58,509 nt of DNA from an uncultured Porphyromonas sp. (GTDB lineage Bacteria; Bacteroidota; Bacteroidia; Bacteroidales; Porphyromonadaceae): positions 1 to 58,509 of the forward strand of contig CAJPPK010000009.1 of the NCBI GenBank assembly GCA_905372565.1, read 5' to 3'. Position numbers and translations under genes: made by a program. The notes below the pieces were generated by a model that worked only from the letters and a program-made list of their open reading frames with translations, ran no database searches and was not told where the DNA came from. Position 1 is the stretch's first letter. Each line of letters opens with the position of its first letter. Shown one piece after another: positions 1-7,437 of the stretch.

Positions 1-285
1 TTCCTAACGGGAAGCTATCCGTGAGGGTAGGTAGATGTAACAGAGAATGACAGCCCCATCTCTTCGAGAGATCGGGGTGATGGTGAAAAGGTGAGGTAAG
101 AGCTCACCGGGAGCTTAGCGATAGGCTCTGCCGTACATCCTATGGGTTGCAAGGTCATGTAAACCGACGTTACGAGGGTTGCTCGCCCCAGTCGGAGGGT
201 AGACCGCACGAGGACTTAGGAGACTAAGCCCCTAGATAAATGACAGACACCTATAGCTCTATAGGCACAGAACCCGGCTTATAGC
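1..285 (+). ncRNA. rnpB: RNase P RNA (rnpB), 5' end cut off by the window
   Basis: Catalytic RNA of RNase P, which matures tRNA 5' ends. The bacterial hallmarks are visible in order: an AACAGAGAATGACAGCC-like block near 38-56, a GGTGAAAAGGTGAGGTAAGAGCTCACCG-like core near 80-108 (given here only as a landmark), AAACCGACG near 157, GATAAATGACAGACACC near 234-252, and the conserved 3' end ACAGAACCCGGCTTATAG at about 267-284. The 5' portion, with the usual GAGGAAAGTCCGGGC block, lies left of the window. No clear terminator separates it from the next gene, whose start is about 40 bases downstream. The 3' end is approximate by a few bases. Confidence 0.9.
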
Positions 286-325
286 CCCACTACGTCCGCT
301 CCTTTCCTCCTCTTCAGCTAAGACG

Positions 326-1675
326 ATGCTCCGCTCTCTCCAAGCTTTCATCCTACACGCTTGGCGCTTCATCCGCCTAGACATGTGGCGCTTCAAGCCC
401 TCTGACTTGAGTCCGCTACGCCGTACGTGGGTGGCTAGCCTCCGTATCCTCTACATGAGCATCCAGGCTTACCTAGAGGAGGGGATCGGCACGCTCGCCG
501 GATCACTCACCTACAGCACGGTGCTCTCCGTCGTGCCTATGCTTGCCGTCATCATCGGCATAGCCAAGGGATTTGGTCTGCAGGAGGTCGTGCGAGAAGC
601 CTTAACGAATACCTTGCCTGGACACGACCAGCAGTTCGAGCGCACCTTTACCTACGTAGAGAATTACCTAGGACAAGTACAGGGAGGACTCTTCATCGGG
701 CTGGGGCTACTCATCCTCTTCTACACGGTCTTGATGCTTATCTCGACGATCGAGGATGCATTTAATAAGCTGTGGCAAGCCCCCTACCCTCGCTCTTGGT
801 CACGCCGTATAGTGAATTACTTCGGCGCCTTTATCCTCCTTCCGCTGATCCTTACAGTCTCTAGTGGTACGACCCTCTTCCTCTCTACGCTGAACCATAC
901 CTATCTGGGGTCACTTGAGGTGATCTCGACGCTGACGACGCAGCTCCTAAGTCTCGTACCTTACGTCTTGATCACGCTAGCCTTCACAGGGCTTTACTTC
1001 TTCGTGCCGAACGTACGTGTACGCTTTCTCCCGGCACTTATCGCAGGGGTCATCTCAGGGATTGCTTTCCAGCTCTTCCAAGGACTTTATATCAGTGGCG
1101 TCCTATGGATCTCTAAGTACAATGCCATCTATGGGAGTTTCGCCGCAGTCTTATTAGCCTTGCTCTGGATGCAGCTCTCTTGGCTCATCGTCCTGCTAGG
1201 TGCCCAGATCTCGTATGCTATCCAGCACGTCTGGCACTTCAATGCTCCCCCAAGCGCCGATACCCCATCCCGCTACTACCAAGACCTCTTATTCATCACC
1301 CTCACTGCTGAGATCACCGCTCGCTATAGCTCGGAGCATGAAGGGCCCTACCGAGCAGAGACTCTAGCGGCGGCTTGCGATCTCCCTCTACGACAGACGC
1401 AGGATGCTCTCAGCCAGCTTCGCCAGATGGGACTCATCATCGAGGTGAACTATGGGCGGGAGACCGTCGAGGGAGGGTACTATCACCCCAACATCCCCCC
1501 AGAGCGCTTTACCCTAGCTCTCCTACTCGAAGCAATCGACCGCTATGGTAGCACGGGGCTAGAGCTCCCCGAGGGAGTCCGCACCTCCTCTGCTGGCAAA
1601 GCTCGCAATCGGGTCTACCGTGCGATGATCTCCGCTGGGCATGAGTTCCTAGTTGCTGATCTAGCCCAAGGCTAA
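326..1675 (+). CDS. YihY/BrkB family inner-membrane protein with C-terminal helix-turn-helix-like tail
   Basis: Polytopic membrane protein of the YihY (formerly miscalled RNase BN) family; molecular role unknown in this family. Of 449 residues, about 57-300 carry six hydrophobic segments, including the family start region TLAGSLTYSTVLSVVPMLAV (57-76) and the pattern YNAIYGSFAAV near 262-272. Residues about 310-420 are soluble and read like a winged-helix fold (two helices around LAAACDLPLRQTQDALSQL, then a short wing), an extension seen in some homologues. It begins about 40 bases after the rnpB 3' end with no visible terminator between, so readthrough from rnpB is possible. The ATG at 326 is the first good start before the family homology. 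Confidence 0.88.
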   Translation: MLRSLQAFILHAWRFIRLDMWRFKPSDLSPLRRTWVASLRILYMSIQAYLEEGIGTLAGSLTYSTVLSVVPMLAVIIGIAKGFGLQEVVREALTNTLPGHDQQFERTFTYVENYLGQVQGGLFIGLGLLILFYTVLMLISTIEDAFNKLWQAPYPRSWSRRIVNYFGAFILLPLILTVSSGTTLFLSTLNHTYLGSLEVISTLTTQLLSLVPYVLITLAFTGLYFFVPNVRVRFLPALIAGVISGIAFQLFQGLYISGVLWISKYNAIYGSFAAVLLALLWMQLSWLIVLLGAQISYAIQHVWHFNAPPSADTPSRYYQDLLFITLTAEITARYSSEHEGPYRAETLAAACDLPLRQTQDALSQLRQMGLIIEVNYGRETVEGGYYHPNIPPERFTLALLLEAIDRYGSTGLELPEGVRTSSAGKARNRVYRAMISAGHEFLVADLAQG

Positions 1676-1702
1676 ACCCTGTATCTCATTTCTCAATCGA
1701 TT

Positions 1703-2050
1703 ATGCAGACACTGATCAAGATATTCTTCATCTTCTTCTTTTACTGGGTAGGCGAATTCCTCTCCTCCCTGATGAATGAGTTTATCCCAGGGAGCGTCTT
1801 AGGGATGCTTCTCCTCTTCATCGCCCTGCAGATGGGACTCATTAAGGAAGAACAAGTAGATACCCCCGCTCGTGCCCTGACTGACAATATGGGGCTCTTC
1901 TTCATCCCCGCTGGCGTAGGACTGATGTCTCAGTTTGATATTGTCCTAGCCAACTGGTGGGTCATCCTCGTAGCCATCGTAGTAAGCTCCATCCTCGTGA
2001 TCGCCTCGGTGGCCTACACCCAAGAACAAATGGAAAAGCGCCGTAAGTAA
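1703..2050 (+). CDS. lrgA: CidA/LrgA family holin-like membrane protein
   Basis: Small membrane protein of the CidA/LrgA family, which together with LrgB is implicated in murein hydrolase control or in export of small organic acids (family knowledge). The 115-residue length is typical. Three to four hydrophobic segments are visible, with the family motif around PGSVLGMLLLF (residues about 29-39) and a basic C-terminal tail (EKRRK). Its stop codon is directly followed by the ATG of lrgB (no spacer), so the two are translated from one message. It lies 27 bases after the YihY gene. Confidence 0.92.
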   Translation: MQTLIKIFFIFFFYWVGEFLSSLMNEFIPGSVLGMLLLFIALQMGLIKEEQVDTPARALTDNMGLFFIPAGVGLMSQFDIVLANWWVILVAIVVSSILVIASVAYTQEQMEKRRK

Positions 2051-2746
2051 ATGCTAGCACATCTCTTCCAAAGCGAGGTCTTCACCATCATGTTTGTGAT
2101 CGGCCTTTACCTCCTCAATATCAAGATCTATCGTGCCATTCGCTTCGCACTCCTTCACCCCGTCCTGATCACCATCGTGGAGCTGATCGCTCTGCTCATG
2201 TGGCTCGGGGTACCCTATCCGACCTTTAAGGAGGGAAGTCGCATGATCCACTTCATGCTAGGGCCCTCAGTCGTCTCCCTTGGCTACATCCTCTATCAGC
2301 AAGTAGTGCACCTGAAGCAGAATGCGATCTCCATCGTCATAGCGATCACCGTGGGTGCAATGGTGGGCATCGGCTCGATCGTCGGTATCGGACATCTCCT
2401 AGGTGTCAACTCCTCCCTGATCGCCTCTCTCGCTCCGAAGTCAGTGACCACTCCGATCGCTATGGAGCTGTCGGGGAACAATGGCGGTATCCCAGGTCTG
2501 ACCGCAGTGATCGTCGTCTGCGCAGGGATCATGGGGAGCATCATCGGTCCTCCCATTATGAAGCTTATGAAGATCAAGAGCCCGATCGCTAAGGGGCTAG
2601 CTATGGGGGCTTCCTCTCACGGTATTGGTACGGCTGCCGCTATCCAGATGGGAGCTATCGAAGGTGCTCTAAGTGGTCTAGCGATCGGCATCATGGGGCT
2701 TCTCACCTCCATTTTCCTTCCGCTCTTTGCCAAGTGGTTTGGCTAA
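2051..2746 (+). CDS. lrgB: LrgB family membrane protein
   Basis: Partner of LrgA, a multi-pass inner-membrane protein of 231 residues, close to the usual length. The signature LrgB block is present: PKSVTTPIAMELS with GGIPGLTAVIV (about 129-160) and later KGLAMGASSHGIGTAAA (about 180-197). It probably forms or regulates a channel or transporter with LrgA. The ATG abuts the stop of lrgA. A modest GGGA/TCCC hairpin just after the stop (2754-2777) may end the transcript, but it lacks a T run. Confidence 0.93.
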   Translation: MLAHLFQSEVFTIMFVIGLYLLNIKIYRAIRFALLHPVLITIVELIALLMWLGVPYPTFKEGSRMIHFMLGPSVVSLGYILYQQVVHLKQNAISIVIAITVGAMVGIGSIVGIGHLLGVNSSLIASLAPKSVTTPIAMELSGNNGGIPGLTAVIVVCAGIMGSIIGPPIMKLMKIKSPIAKGLAMGASSHGIGTAAAIQMGAIEGALSGLAIGIMGLLTSIFLPLFAKWFG

Positions 2747-3394
2747 AAGTCTACAGAGGGAAGTAACTCCCTGCTCTGCCGAGTATAATCAACAGAAATG
2801 GCTCCCATACCCATCGCTATGCCCTCCGAAATGAGAGGAGTATCCAGTTACGTATATTGTGACTGGGTGTCTAGGTATATTGTGGCTTGTCGGTTACGTA
2901 TATAGCGACCAACTGATTACGTATATTCTAAATCCCCAAGCCATATCACCCTCCTCTTCTTGACGTGATAAGGGACTAAAAGGAATTTAGTCTAGCACTA
3001 GGCTCCGATCCCAGCCATAGCACAAGAGGGAAGAAAGAGCTTGGGAGAAGCTCCTCCCCTTCAATCGTGAAATATATATTGGATATATCTCTATTTTTCT
3101 CTTACTTTGTGATACCCTCCCATGGAAGAGGACACACGGAGAGCCCACACCCTAGCACCCCTCGGGGAATATCTGCTAGCTCCAGAAAATAACTCTGAAC
3201 TCCTATGTACCTCAATCTAAAGAGGGTACAGATTCATCACTAGCTACTTGAGAACCATTCAGTAGCACGGCTTATTATTTATCGGGAAGGATGCGCCTCT
3301 AGGCACAGCCTCTTCCCTCCGAAGACAGTCGCTACTTGAGCCCCTCCGGAGGCATCTCGTAGAGACACAAGCAAGACAATTATAACATCCAGCT
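2747..3394. other. 648-bp intergenic gap between lrgB and the oxidoreductase operon
   Basis: No convincing gene. It contains a weak hairpin after lrgB (2754-2777), a 4-unit array of 23-bp repeats (2847-2938), a small hairpin ACTAAA-AGGAA-TTTAGT near 2975-2991, and an AT-rich stretch (3068-3105) that may hold the promoter of the downstream operon: a TTGG near 3079 and an imperfect TTACTTTG box near 3102. The remaining part up to 3394 shows no structure I can name. Confidence 0.6.
2847..2938. repeat. Array A: four 23-bp units, GTTACGTATAT type
   Basis: Units start at 2847, 2870, 2893 and 2916, exactly 23 bp apart. Each begins with a near-constant 11-mer (GTTACGTATAT, TCTAGGTATAT, GTTACGTATAT, ATTACGTATAT) followed by 12 variable bases such as TGTGAC, TGTGGC, AGCGAC or TCTAAA. 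The 16-mer TAGGTATATTGTGGCT at 2872-2887 recurs exactly in array I at 57612-57627. It is not CRISPR-like because there are no long unique spacers. Confidence 0.85.
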
Positions 3395-3622
3395 ATGGCT
3401 AAGACAAGAGGTACCATTGTGGTAAACACAGATCGCTGTAAGGGTTGCGATCTCTGTGTCGTGGCCTGCCCCACAAAGGTCATTGAGCTCCATCCAGAGG
3501 ATGTCAATGACAAGGGCTACCACTACGCCCGTCTGAAGAACTACGATGACTGCATCGGCTGTACAGCCTGTGGGACAGTGTGCCCCGACGGCTGTATCGC
3601 TGTTTATAAGTGGAAGGAGTGA
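3395..3622 (+). CDS. 2x[4Fe-4S] ferredoxin-type subunit of a 2-oxoacid:ferredoxin oxidoreductase
   Basis: A 75-residue ferredoxin-like subunit that passes electrons from the oxidoreductase core to soluble ferredoxin. Two complete cluster motifs are visible: CKGCDLCVVACP (about 15-26) and CIGCTACGTVCP (about 51-62). It is the first gene of a tight five-gene operon (3395-6306) with the alpha, beta and gamma subunits of the same enzyme. It would be the delta subunit (VorD or KorD); which substrate the complex uses cannot be decided from this small subunit. Confidence 0.92.
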   Translation: MAKTRGTIVVNTDRCKGCDLCVVACPTKVIELHPEDVNDKGYHYARLKNYDDCIGCTACGTVCPDGCIAVYKWKE

Positions 3623-3656
3623 TCCTTCAGCCTATGCTATACGAAAGAAATCTATC

Positions 3657-4739
3657 ATGGCAGAAGAAATAAAGCTACTGAAGGGCAACGAAGCCCTCGC
3701 CTACTCGGCTATCCGTTCGGGTGTCGATGGCTACTTTGGCTATCCGATCACTCCTCAGTCCGAGATCCTCGAGACACTCACCGCTGAGCACCCCTGGGAT
3801 ACCACAGGGATGGTAGTCCTTCAGGCGGAGAGCGAAGTAGCAGCTATCAACATGGTCTACGGTGGTGCCGGCTGTGGCAAGCGCGTAATGACCTCCTCCT
3901 CCTCCCCTGGGATGAGTCTGAAGCAGGAAGGGATCAGCTATATCGCTGGTGCCGAGCTTCCCTGTCTACTCGTCAATGTCATGCGTGGGGGGCCTGGTCT
4001 AGGGACGATCCAGCCTAGCCAAGCCGACTACTTCCAGACAGTCAAGGGTGGTGGACATGGTGACTATCGCCTGATCACCCTCGCTCCTAACTCGGTACAA
4101 GAGATGGCAGACTTTGTTCCTCTAGGCTTCGAGCTAGCATTCAAGTACCGCAATCCAGCGATCATCCTTGCCGACGGGATCATCGGTCAGATGATGGAGA
4201 AGGTTCGCCTTCCAGAGTTCACTCCCCGACGCACAGAAGAGCAGATCCGTGAGGAATGCCCTTGGGCGACCCTAGGACGTAAGGATAAGCGAGCTCCTAA
4301 TATCGTCACCTCACTCGAGCTCGAATCCTCCGTCATGGAGCAGAACAACGAACGCTTCCAGAAGAAGTTCAAGCTAATCGAGGAGAATGAGGTACGTGTC
4401 GAACAGATCCAAACCGAAGATGCAGACTATGTCCTCGTAGCCTTTGGTTCCTCCTCGCGTATCTGTCAGAAGACGGTCGAGCTGGCACGTGCCGAGGGGC
4501 TCCGTGTAGGGCTCCTTCGTCCTATCACGCTTTGGCCTTTCCCCACCAAGGAGATCCAAGCCCTCTGCTCACACGTCAAGGGCTTCCTCGTCCCCGAGCT
4601 CAATGCAGGACAAATGGTCGAGGATGTGCGCCTAGCAGTCAATGGTCGCATACCCGTAGAGCACTACGGGCGTATGGGTGGGATGCTCTTCTCACCTAAT
4701 GAGATCCTCGATAACCTCAAGAAGCTACTGATCAAGTAG
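3657..4739 (+). CDS. vorB: 2-oxoacid:ferredoxin oxidoreductase alpha subunit (VorB/KorA type)
   Basis: Alpha subunit (360 residues) of a CoA-acylating 2-oxoacid:ferredoxin oxidoreductase, which oxidises branched-chain 2-oxoacids or 2-oxoglutarate to the acyl-CoA. The pyrimidine-binding domain motif GYFGYPITPQSEILE is near residues 23-37, with DGIIGQMMEKVRLPE further on. The longest frame extends upstream to 3546, but it overlaps the ferredoxin gene out of frame and has no homology there, so the ATG at 3657 (MAEEIKLLKG) is the start. Annotation pipelines usually call this subunit VorB in Bacteroidales; a 2-oxoglutarate (Kor) assignment is equally possible. Confidence 0.88.
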   Translation: MAEEIKLLKGNEALAYSAIRSGVDGYFGYPITPQSEILETLTAEHPWDTTGMVVLQAESEVAAINMVYGGAGCGKRVMTSSSSPGMSLKQEGISYIAGAELPCLLVNVMRGGPGLGTIQPSQADYFQTVKGGGHGDYRLITLAPNSVQEMADFVPLGFELAFKYRNPAIILADGIIGQMMEKVRLPEFTPRRTEEQIREECPWATLGRKDKRAPNIVTSLELESSVMEQNNERFQKKFKLIEENEVRVEQIQTEDADYVLVAFGSSSRICQKTVELARAEGLRVGLLRPITLWPFPTKEIQALCSHVKGFLVPELNAGQMVEDVRLAVNGRIPVEHYGRMGGMLFSPNEILDNLKKLLIK

Positions 4740-4745
4740 CCCGTG

Positions 4746-4940
4746 ATGATGGCACAGCGTCCAGCCTTCAGCGAGCGTATTGACTTCATCCTCCAGCTCT
4801 GGTTCTTTGTCCTTGCTGCAGGAAGTATCATCGCTTTCTTTGCCTGCCGACAGACCTATCCCTTGCTCTTCCAGAGCCTAGGGATAGCAGCTATCGTCCT
4901 TCGCATTATTTACTACGTTAAGAAGATGCTCTCTCGCTAG
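4746..4940 (+). CDS. Small membrane protein inside the oxidoreductase operon
   Basis: A predicted protein of about 64 residues with two hydrophobic helices (about 14-32 and 39-56) and a basic C-terminus (YVKKMLSR). I do not recognise a named family. It sits between the alpha and beta subunit genes, 6 bases after one and 22 before the other, so it is co-transcribed with them; I recall a small hypothetical gene at the same place in related Bacteroidales operons. A GTG at 4743 and ATGs at 4746 and 4749 are all possible starts. It could tether the cytosolic enzyme to the membrane, but that is inference. Confidence 0.75.
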   Translation: MMAQRPAFSERIDFILQLWFFVLAAGSIIAFFACRQTYPLLFQSLGIAAIVLRIIYYVKKMLSR

Positions 4941-4962
4941 AGCTAAGCCTATACCTAAGATT

Positions 4963-5736
4963 ATGGCGGTACTCTTTGATATCAAGGATCGGATCAAACC
5001 CGAGAACCTTGTCTATGCCAAGCCCACCCTGATGAATGATGTGCAGATGCACTATTGTCCAGGCTGTAGCCATGGTGTCGTCCACAAGCTAGTAGCAGAA
5101 GTCGTCGAAGAACTAGGACTCGAGGAGTCTACTATCGGTGTCGCCCCGGTCGGATGCGCCGTCTTCGCCTATAAGTTCATCGATATCGATTGGCAGGAAG
5201 CAGCCCATGGTAGAGCTCCTGCCTTGGCTACAGCTATCAAGCGCCTCAACCCCGACAAGATGGTCTTCACCTACCAAGGTGACGGAGACCTCGCAGCCAT
5301 CGGTACAGCAGAAACCATTCATGCATGTAACCGTGGTGAGAACATTGTGATCATCTTTATCAATAACGGGATCTACGGGATGACTGGGGGGCAGATGGCT
5401 CCTACGACCCTACCAGGGATGAAGACCTCCACCTCGCCACAGGGTCGCTCGACCGAACTCAATGGCTACCCTCTGAAGATCTCCGATATGCTCGCCCTCA
5501 CGGATGGGACTTGCTACGTCACTCGTCAGGCCGTCCACACGATGCCAGCTGTGATGAAGGCGAAGAAGGCGATCAAGAAGGCATTCCAAAACTCACTTGA
5601 TGGCAAGGGAACTTCCGTCGTAGAGATCGTCTCGACCTGTAACACGGGCTGGAAGATGACCCCTGACGAATCCAATAAGTGGATGGCCGAGCACATGTTT
5701 GCCCAGTATCCTCTAGGCGACATCAAGAATATCTAA
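4963..5736 (+). CDS. 2-oxoacid:ferredoxin oxidoreductase beta subunit, thiamine pyrophosphate-binding
   Basis: Catalytic subunit (257 residues) that binds thiamine pyrophosphate. The cysteine motif CPGCSHG is near residues 28-34. The TPP/Mg site GDGDLAAIGTAE is near 107-118, followed by INNGIYGMTGGQMAPT at about 133-148, the classic GDG-x(25-30)-NN pattern. It works with the alpha subunit (3657-4739) and the gamma subunit (5758-6306). This subunit in Bacteroidales is usually named as the 2-oxoglutarate oxidoreductase beta subunit. The ATG at 4963 fits the family N-terminus. Confidence 0.92.
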   Translation: MAVLFDIKDRIKPENLVYAKPTLMNDVQMHYCPGCSHGVVHKLVAEVVEELGLEESTIGVAPVGCAVFAYKFIDIDWQEAAHGRAPALATAIKRLNPDKMVFTYQGDGDLAAIGTAETIHACNRGENIVIIFINNGIYGMTGGQMAPTTLPGMKTSTSPQGRSTELNGYPLKISDMLALTDGTCYVTRQAVHTMPAVMKAKKAIKKAFQNSLDGKGTSVVEIVSTCNTGWKMTPDESNKWMAEHMFAQYPLGDIKNI

Positions 5737-5757
5737 CCTCTAACTGATACGACACAG

Positions 5758-6306
5758 ATGACTTACGAACTCGTGATCGCAGGCTTCGGAGGGCAAGGAG
5801 TCCTCTCCCTGGGAAAGATCCTAGCCTACTCTGGATTGATGGAAGATAAGGAAGTCAGTTGGATGCCTTCCTATGGACCTGAGCAGCGCGGGGGGACGTC
5901 CAACGTCACCGTCATCATCAGTGACACGGCTGTTAGCTCGCCACTTGTGCAGAACTATGATGTCGTCATCGCGCTCAACCAACCCTCGCTAGATAAGTTC
6001 GCTCCTCGTGTTAAGCCGGGCGGTATCCTTCTCTTCGACACCAATGGTATCCACCACGTGCCTAAGCGAGATGACATCGAATACTACGAAGTCCCAGCTA
6101 TGGACGAAGCGATGGCCATGGGAAATGCGAAGGTATTCAACATGCTCATCCTCGGCGCACTCCTCAAGCTACGCCCTATGCTCTCGATCGACAGCATTCG
6201 CCGTGGACTCGAGAAGTCCTTGCCCGAGCGACACCACAAGCTAATCCCGATGAATATCTCAGCGATCGAGCGTGGTGGGGAGATCGTTCGCCCACACGCT
6301 GATTAG
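5758..6306 (+). CDS. 2-oxoacid:ferredoxin oxidoreductase gamma subunit
   Basis: Gamma subunit (182 residues) of the same complex. The N-terminal nucleotide-binding-like motif GFGGQGVLSLGKILAYSG (about 8-25) and the block SYGPEQRGGTSNV (about 41-53) are diagnostic of the pyruvate/ketoisovalerate oxidoreductase gamma family. It is the last gene of the operon and is followed after 42 bases by a strong terminator hairpin at 6349-6382. All four enzyme subunits are present, so the complex looks intact. Confidence 0.92.
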   Translation: MTYELVIAGFGGQGVLSLGKILAYSGLMEDKEVSWMPSYGPEQRGGTSNVTVIISDTAVSSPLVQNYDVVIALNQPSLDKFAPRVKPGGILLFDTNGIHHVPKRDDIEYYEVPAMDEAMAMGNAKVFNMLILGALLKLRPMLSIDSIRRGLEKSLPERHHKLIPMNISAIERGGEIVRPHAD

Positions 6307-6348
6307 AACCTAAGCAAGGGGACTTCCCCGCATTTGCCACATAAAGGG

Positions 6349-6382
6349 ATAGCCCCAGCAGACCATAGTCTGCTGGGGCTAT
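6349..6382. terminator. Strong intrinsic terminator between convergent genes
   Basis: Perfect 15-bp stem ATAGCCCCAGCAGAC / GTCTGCTGGGGCTAT with a 4-base CATA loop, followed by CCTTTTCT on the plus strand and preceded by AAAGGG. It ends the oxidoreductase operon and probably also serves the minus-strand nitroreductase gene, whose stop is at 6426. Confidence 0.9.
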
Positions 6383-6425
6383 CCTTTTCTATCTCCTAAC
6401 AGAGAGGAGATGCATAAGGGATCGT

Positions 6426-7058
6426 TTAGATGAATGTAGCGAACTCTTCCATCGAGTTACGTACCTTCTTCATCGATGCGAGCCAGTCACGCTCTGGGTC
6501 TGAATAACCCAGATAAAGCAGCGAGACACTACGAAGCCCCTTAGCAGGGAGGTCAAGTAGCTCATCTACGAGCTTAGGATCGAATCCACCGATAGGCGTG
6601 CTGTCGATCTTTAGCTCTGCCGCCTGAGCGAGAGCTAGGCCTAGAGCGATGAAGCTCTGGTCTGCAGCGTGCTGGAACTGCTCTTCCTTCGTCATCTCAC
6701 CGAACTTCTCCTTCAGCATATCCGTATAGCGCTTGAATCGTCCACGGACCAGGCCTCGCTCGTCTGTCGTCAGATCGTAGATCGCATCAATTCGCTCGGG
6801 AGTATATTCATCCCACGCAGCGAAGACGATCACGTGCGAACACTCACGCATGCAATCGGGGTTCAGTGCCCCAGCGACCATCTTTTCCTTCAGCTCCTGA
6901 TCACCGACGACGATCAGACGGAACTGCTGGAGTCCCGAAGAAGTAGGTGCTAAGCGTGCAGCCTCGACGATCTTCATCAGATCTTCATGCTTGAGCTTCT
7001 TGGTGGGGTCATAAGCCTTGGTGGCGTGACGCCAAGTTAGGTCATCTAGTAGTGCCAT
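6426..7058 (-). CDS. Nitroreductase family FMN oxidoreductase
   Basis: NAD(P)H-dependent flavoprotein of the nitroreductase superfamily (210 residues), similar to NfsB-type enzymes. The N-terminus WRHATKAYDPTKKL (about 9-22) carries the FMN-binding R-x-A pattern, LAPTSSGLQQFRLIVV (about 37-52) is the family's FMN loop, and PIGGFDP near 156 is conserved. It is a single gene: a terminator lies downstream at 6349-6382, and a 379-bp gap with an unusual palindrome array lies upstream. The physiological substrate is unknown. Confidence 0.9.
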   Translation of the reverse strand: MALLDDLTWRHATKAYDPTKKLKHEDLMKIVEAARLAPTSSGLQQFRLIVVGDQELKEKMVAGALNPDCMRECSHVIVFAAWDEYTPERIDAIYDLTTDERGLVRGRFKRYTDMLKEKFGEMTKEEQFQHAADQSFIALGLALAQAAELKIDSTPIGGFDPKLVDELLDLPAKGLRSVSLLYLGYSDPERDWLASMKKVRNSMEEFATFI

Positions 7059-7222
7059 TTTCTCGTTTGTTCTTGATACAGTATGAAGTGAATACTATAA
7101 TTGATTAACAAGTCAGCTAGGCCTTTCGTTCATCTTGCACTCTCGAAATCAAAGGTCAAAAGCGTGTTCCCCCGAGAGCGATCTTATTAAGGAAAGGGCT
7201 TTACTTACTTTGATCGACACAT

Positions 7223-7304
7223 GTCCCACCCTTATGGGACAATCGTCCCAACGCTGTGGGACAGTTGTCCCAGCGTGCTGGGACACTTTGGATCAACTTG
7301 ATCC
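7223..7304. repeat. Array B: three 22-bp palindromic units plus a fourth, different palindrome in register
   Basis: GTCCCA-N6-TGGGAC occurs at 7223-7240, 7245-7262 and 7267-7284, exactly 22 bp apart, with different N6 cores (CCCTTA, ACGCTG, GCGTGC). A fourth perfect dyad, GGATCAA-C-TTGATCC at 7290-7304, has its centre 21.5 bp after the third although its sequence is different. The spacing is therefore conserved better than the sequence. It could be an operator array or a minisatellite. Distance to the nitroreductase start is 165 bp. Confidence 0.88.
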
Positions 7305-7369
7305 CAGCACCGAGGGTCAGGTATAAATAGAAGGTATCTCTAGCCTGAATCGGGAGTAAAGATAAGGCA

Positions 7370-7402
7370 ACGCCCCACCCTCCTCAAGAGGAAGGCGGGG
7401 CG
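7370..7402 (-). terminator. Terminator of the ABC-F gene
   Basis: GC-rich hairpin ACGCCCC...GGGGCGT with an inner CCTC/GAGG pairing, 36 bases after the ABC-F stop. On the plus strand it is followed by a pyrimidine run (CCTTTTCCTTTTC), on the minus strand by TTGCC, so the T run fits the plus strand better, yet the only gene ending here is on the minus strand. Confidence 0.7.
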
Positions 7403-7437
7403 TCCTTTTCCTTTTCGTCACTTAGTACTCTGAGAAA

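Larger units (their letters stand above)
7059..7437. other. 379-bp gap between nitroreductase and ABC-F genes
   Basis: Holds the palindrome array B (7223-7304) and the ABC-F terminator (7370-7402). The nitroreductase promoter should lie just above 7058, but no perfect TAnnTTTG box was found on the minus strand there. A plus-strand frame across 7135-7326 covers the repeat array and is judged spurious. Confidence 0.6.

Noticed and set aside
15..209. A 64-codon minus-strand frame at the left edge
   Set aside because: It lies within RNase P RNA.
2847..2938. CRISPR array
   Set aside because: The period is 23 bp with no unique spacers of 25-40 bp, units are degenerate, and no cas gene is near. 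The same applies to the other eight arrays.
3546..3656. Longer N-terminus for the vorB gene
   Set aside because: It overlaps the ferredoxin gene in another frame, and the family homology begins at MAEEIKLLKG (3657).
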